Shown here one piece after another: positions 5,079-5,539 of a stretch of 5,539 nucleotides of DNA. The notes beneath the pieces are model-generated. The model was given only the letters and a program-made list of their open reading frames with translations, was not told where the DNA came from and searched no databases. Numbering within the stretch: the first letter of the stretch is position 1; every line of letters starts with the position of its first letter. The DNA comes from Pseudomonadota bacterium (lineage in GTDB: Bacteria > Pseudomonadota > Alphaproteobacteria > Micropepsales > Micropepsaceae), in NCBI GenBank assembly GCA_021808875.1, contig JAKBAU010000234.1:1-5539 (forward strand), written 5' to 3'. A program made the position numbers and the translations under genes.

Positions 5079-5539
5079 ATGATGACGGAGAGAGGATTGG
5101 CGCTAGACGCTGCGGGCGGTGTTTTCATGGGCGCGGACCTGACACCGGCAGTACCGGCTACCTCAACGGCCCCCCTGGGAAAGGATTCTACCTGGCGGGG
5201 AATGGTGGCGCCCTATCTTAAGGCCGATGGGCGGCGGGCGATCATTCAGTTGCTGACGACCTGCCTGCCTTTCTTCGCCGTGATGGCGGCCATGTTCTTC
5301 CTGCTTGAATACGGGATCTGGCTGGGGATGCTGCTTTTCCCTGTAGGCGCGATATTGCTGGTAAGGCTGTTCATGTTTCAGCATGACTGCGGCCATGGTT
5401 CGTTCTTTGAACAGAGATGGGCGAACGAGATGCTCGGCTGGGTTTTGGGGGTTCTTACACTGACACCCTATGCCTCCTGGCGCGCGGATCATGCGGCCCA
5501 CCATGCAAGCATGGGCAATCTCGATCGGCGTGGGATAGG
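5079..5539 (+). CDS. Membrane fatty acid desaturase, 3'-truncated by window edge
   Basis: From ATG 5079 the frame stays open to the window end (153 residues). The hydrophobic stretch at about residues 55-100 (LLTTCLPFFAVMAAMFFLLE, then a second segment through LLVRLFMF) gives two membrane helices. The first histidine box, HDCGH, is at 102-106 and the second, HAAHH, at 138-142, with LGVLTLTPYASWRADH between them and SMGNLDRRGI after. This is the pattern of the di-iron FA_desaturase family, acyl-lipid or acyl-CoA desaturases of the cytoplasmic membrane. The third His box and the C-terminal half are beyond the window. Regiospecificity cannot be judged. The start is uncertain: ATG codons at 5079, 5082 and 5127 are all in frame and none has a clear Shine-Dalgarno; I took the first. 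The gene is divergent from the EamA gene and has a repeat-rich upstream region. Confidence 0.92.
   Translation, partial: MMTERGLALDAAGGVFMGADLTPAVPATSTAPLGKDSTWRGMVAPYLKADGRRAIIQLLTTCLPFFAVMAAMFFLLEYGIWLGMLLFPVGAILLVRLFMFQHDCGHGSFFEQRWANEMLGWVLGVLTLTPYASWRADHAAHHASMGNLDRRGI

Noticed and set aside
4871..5221. 116-codon open frame on the + strand across the desaturase leader and start
   Set aside because: It starts at TTG, overlaps the desaturase in another frame, has no recognisable motif, and is rich in Arg and Gly as chance frames in GC-rich DNA usually are.
1..5539. tRNA, rRNA or CRISPR array
   Set aside because: No cloverleaf, rRNA signature or regularly spaced repeat set was seen. The repeats at 792-948 and 4877-4972 are too few and irregular for CRISPR.

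Overview
The window looks like chromosomal or plasmid DNA of a GC-rich proteobacterium, most likely an alphaproteobacterium (Sphingomonadales or Rhizobiales are plausible). This rests on high GC in most genes, the type of IS3-family element, and the look of the Ada, EamA and desaturase proteins. No marker fixes the genus. About half of the window is ordinary genes. The other half is a scar where several pieces of broken DNA have been joined.

Layout: (1) 1-807, + strand: the 3' part of a LysR-type regulator. It is more AT-rich than what follows and ends exactly where mobile-element sequence begins. (2) 808-2086, - strand: a decayed IS3-family insertion sequence. OrfA is open but has lost its own start region. 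OrfB carries two Trp-to-stop nonsense codons and has lost the catalytic glutamate of its DD(35)E triad. About 150 bp at its outer end are packed with inverted and direct copies of a GACACCG/CGGTGTC motif. (3) 2079-2165, + strand: a 29-codon scrap of a tyrosine recombinase, fused to the IS at a 7-8 bp microhomology. (4) 2168-2440, + strand: the C-terminal 90 residues of a DUF1203 protein, fused to the recombinase scrap. (5) 2468-3571, - strand: a complete ada gene (methyl-DNA sensor, AraC-type activator and O6-methylguanine-DNA methyltransferase). (6) 3777-4733, - strand: a complete EamA/DMT-family membrane transporter. (7) 4734-5078: a 345-bp divergent intergenic region rich in hairpins, 9-bp direct repeats and a near-palindrome. 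(8) 5079 to the window end, + strand: the N-terminal part of a membrane fatty acid desaturase.

How the parts work together: eamA and ada lie in the same direction 205 bp apart and could be co-transcribed, though ada has its own ribosome binding site and possibly its own promoter. The desaturase is divergent from eamA, and the region between them holds most of the plausible regulatory structure. The IS, recombinase and DUF1203 block has no intact function that I can see. It records at least two illegitimate joining events followed by point-mutation decay. I did not recognise a complete new defence, mobile or metabolic system. The most open question is the repeat- and hairpin-rich leader before the desaturase.
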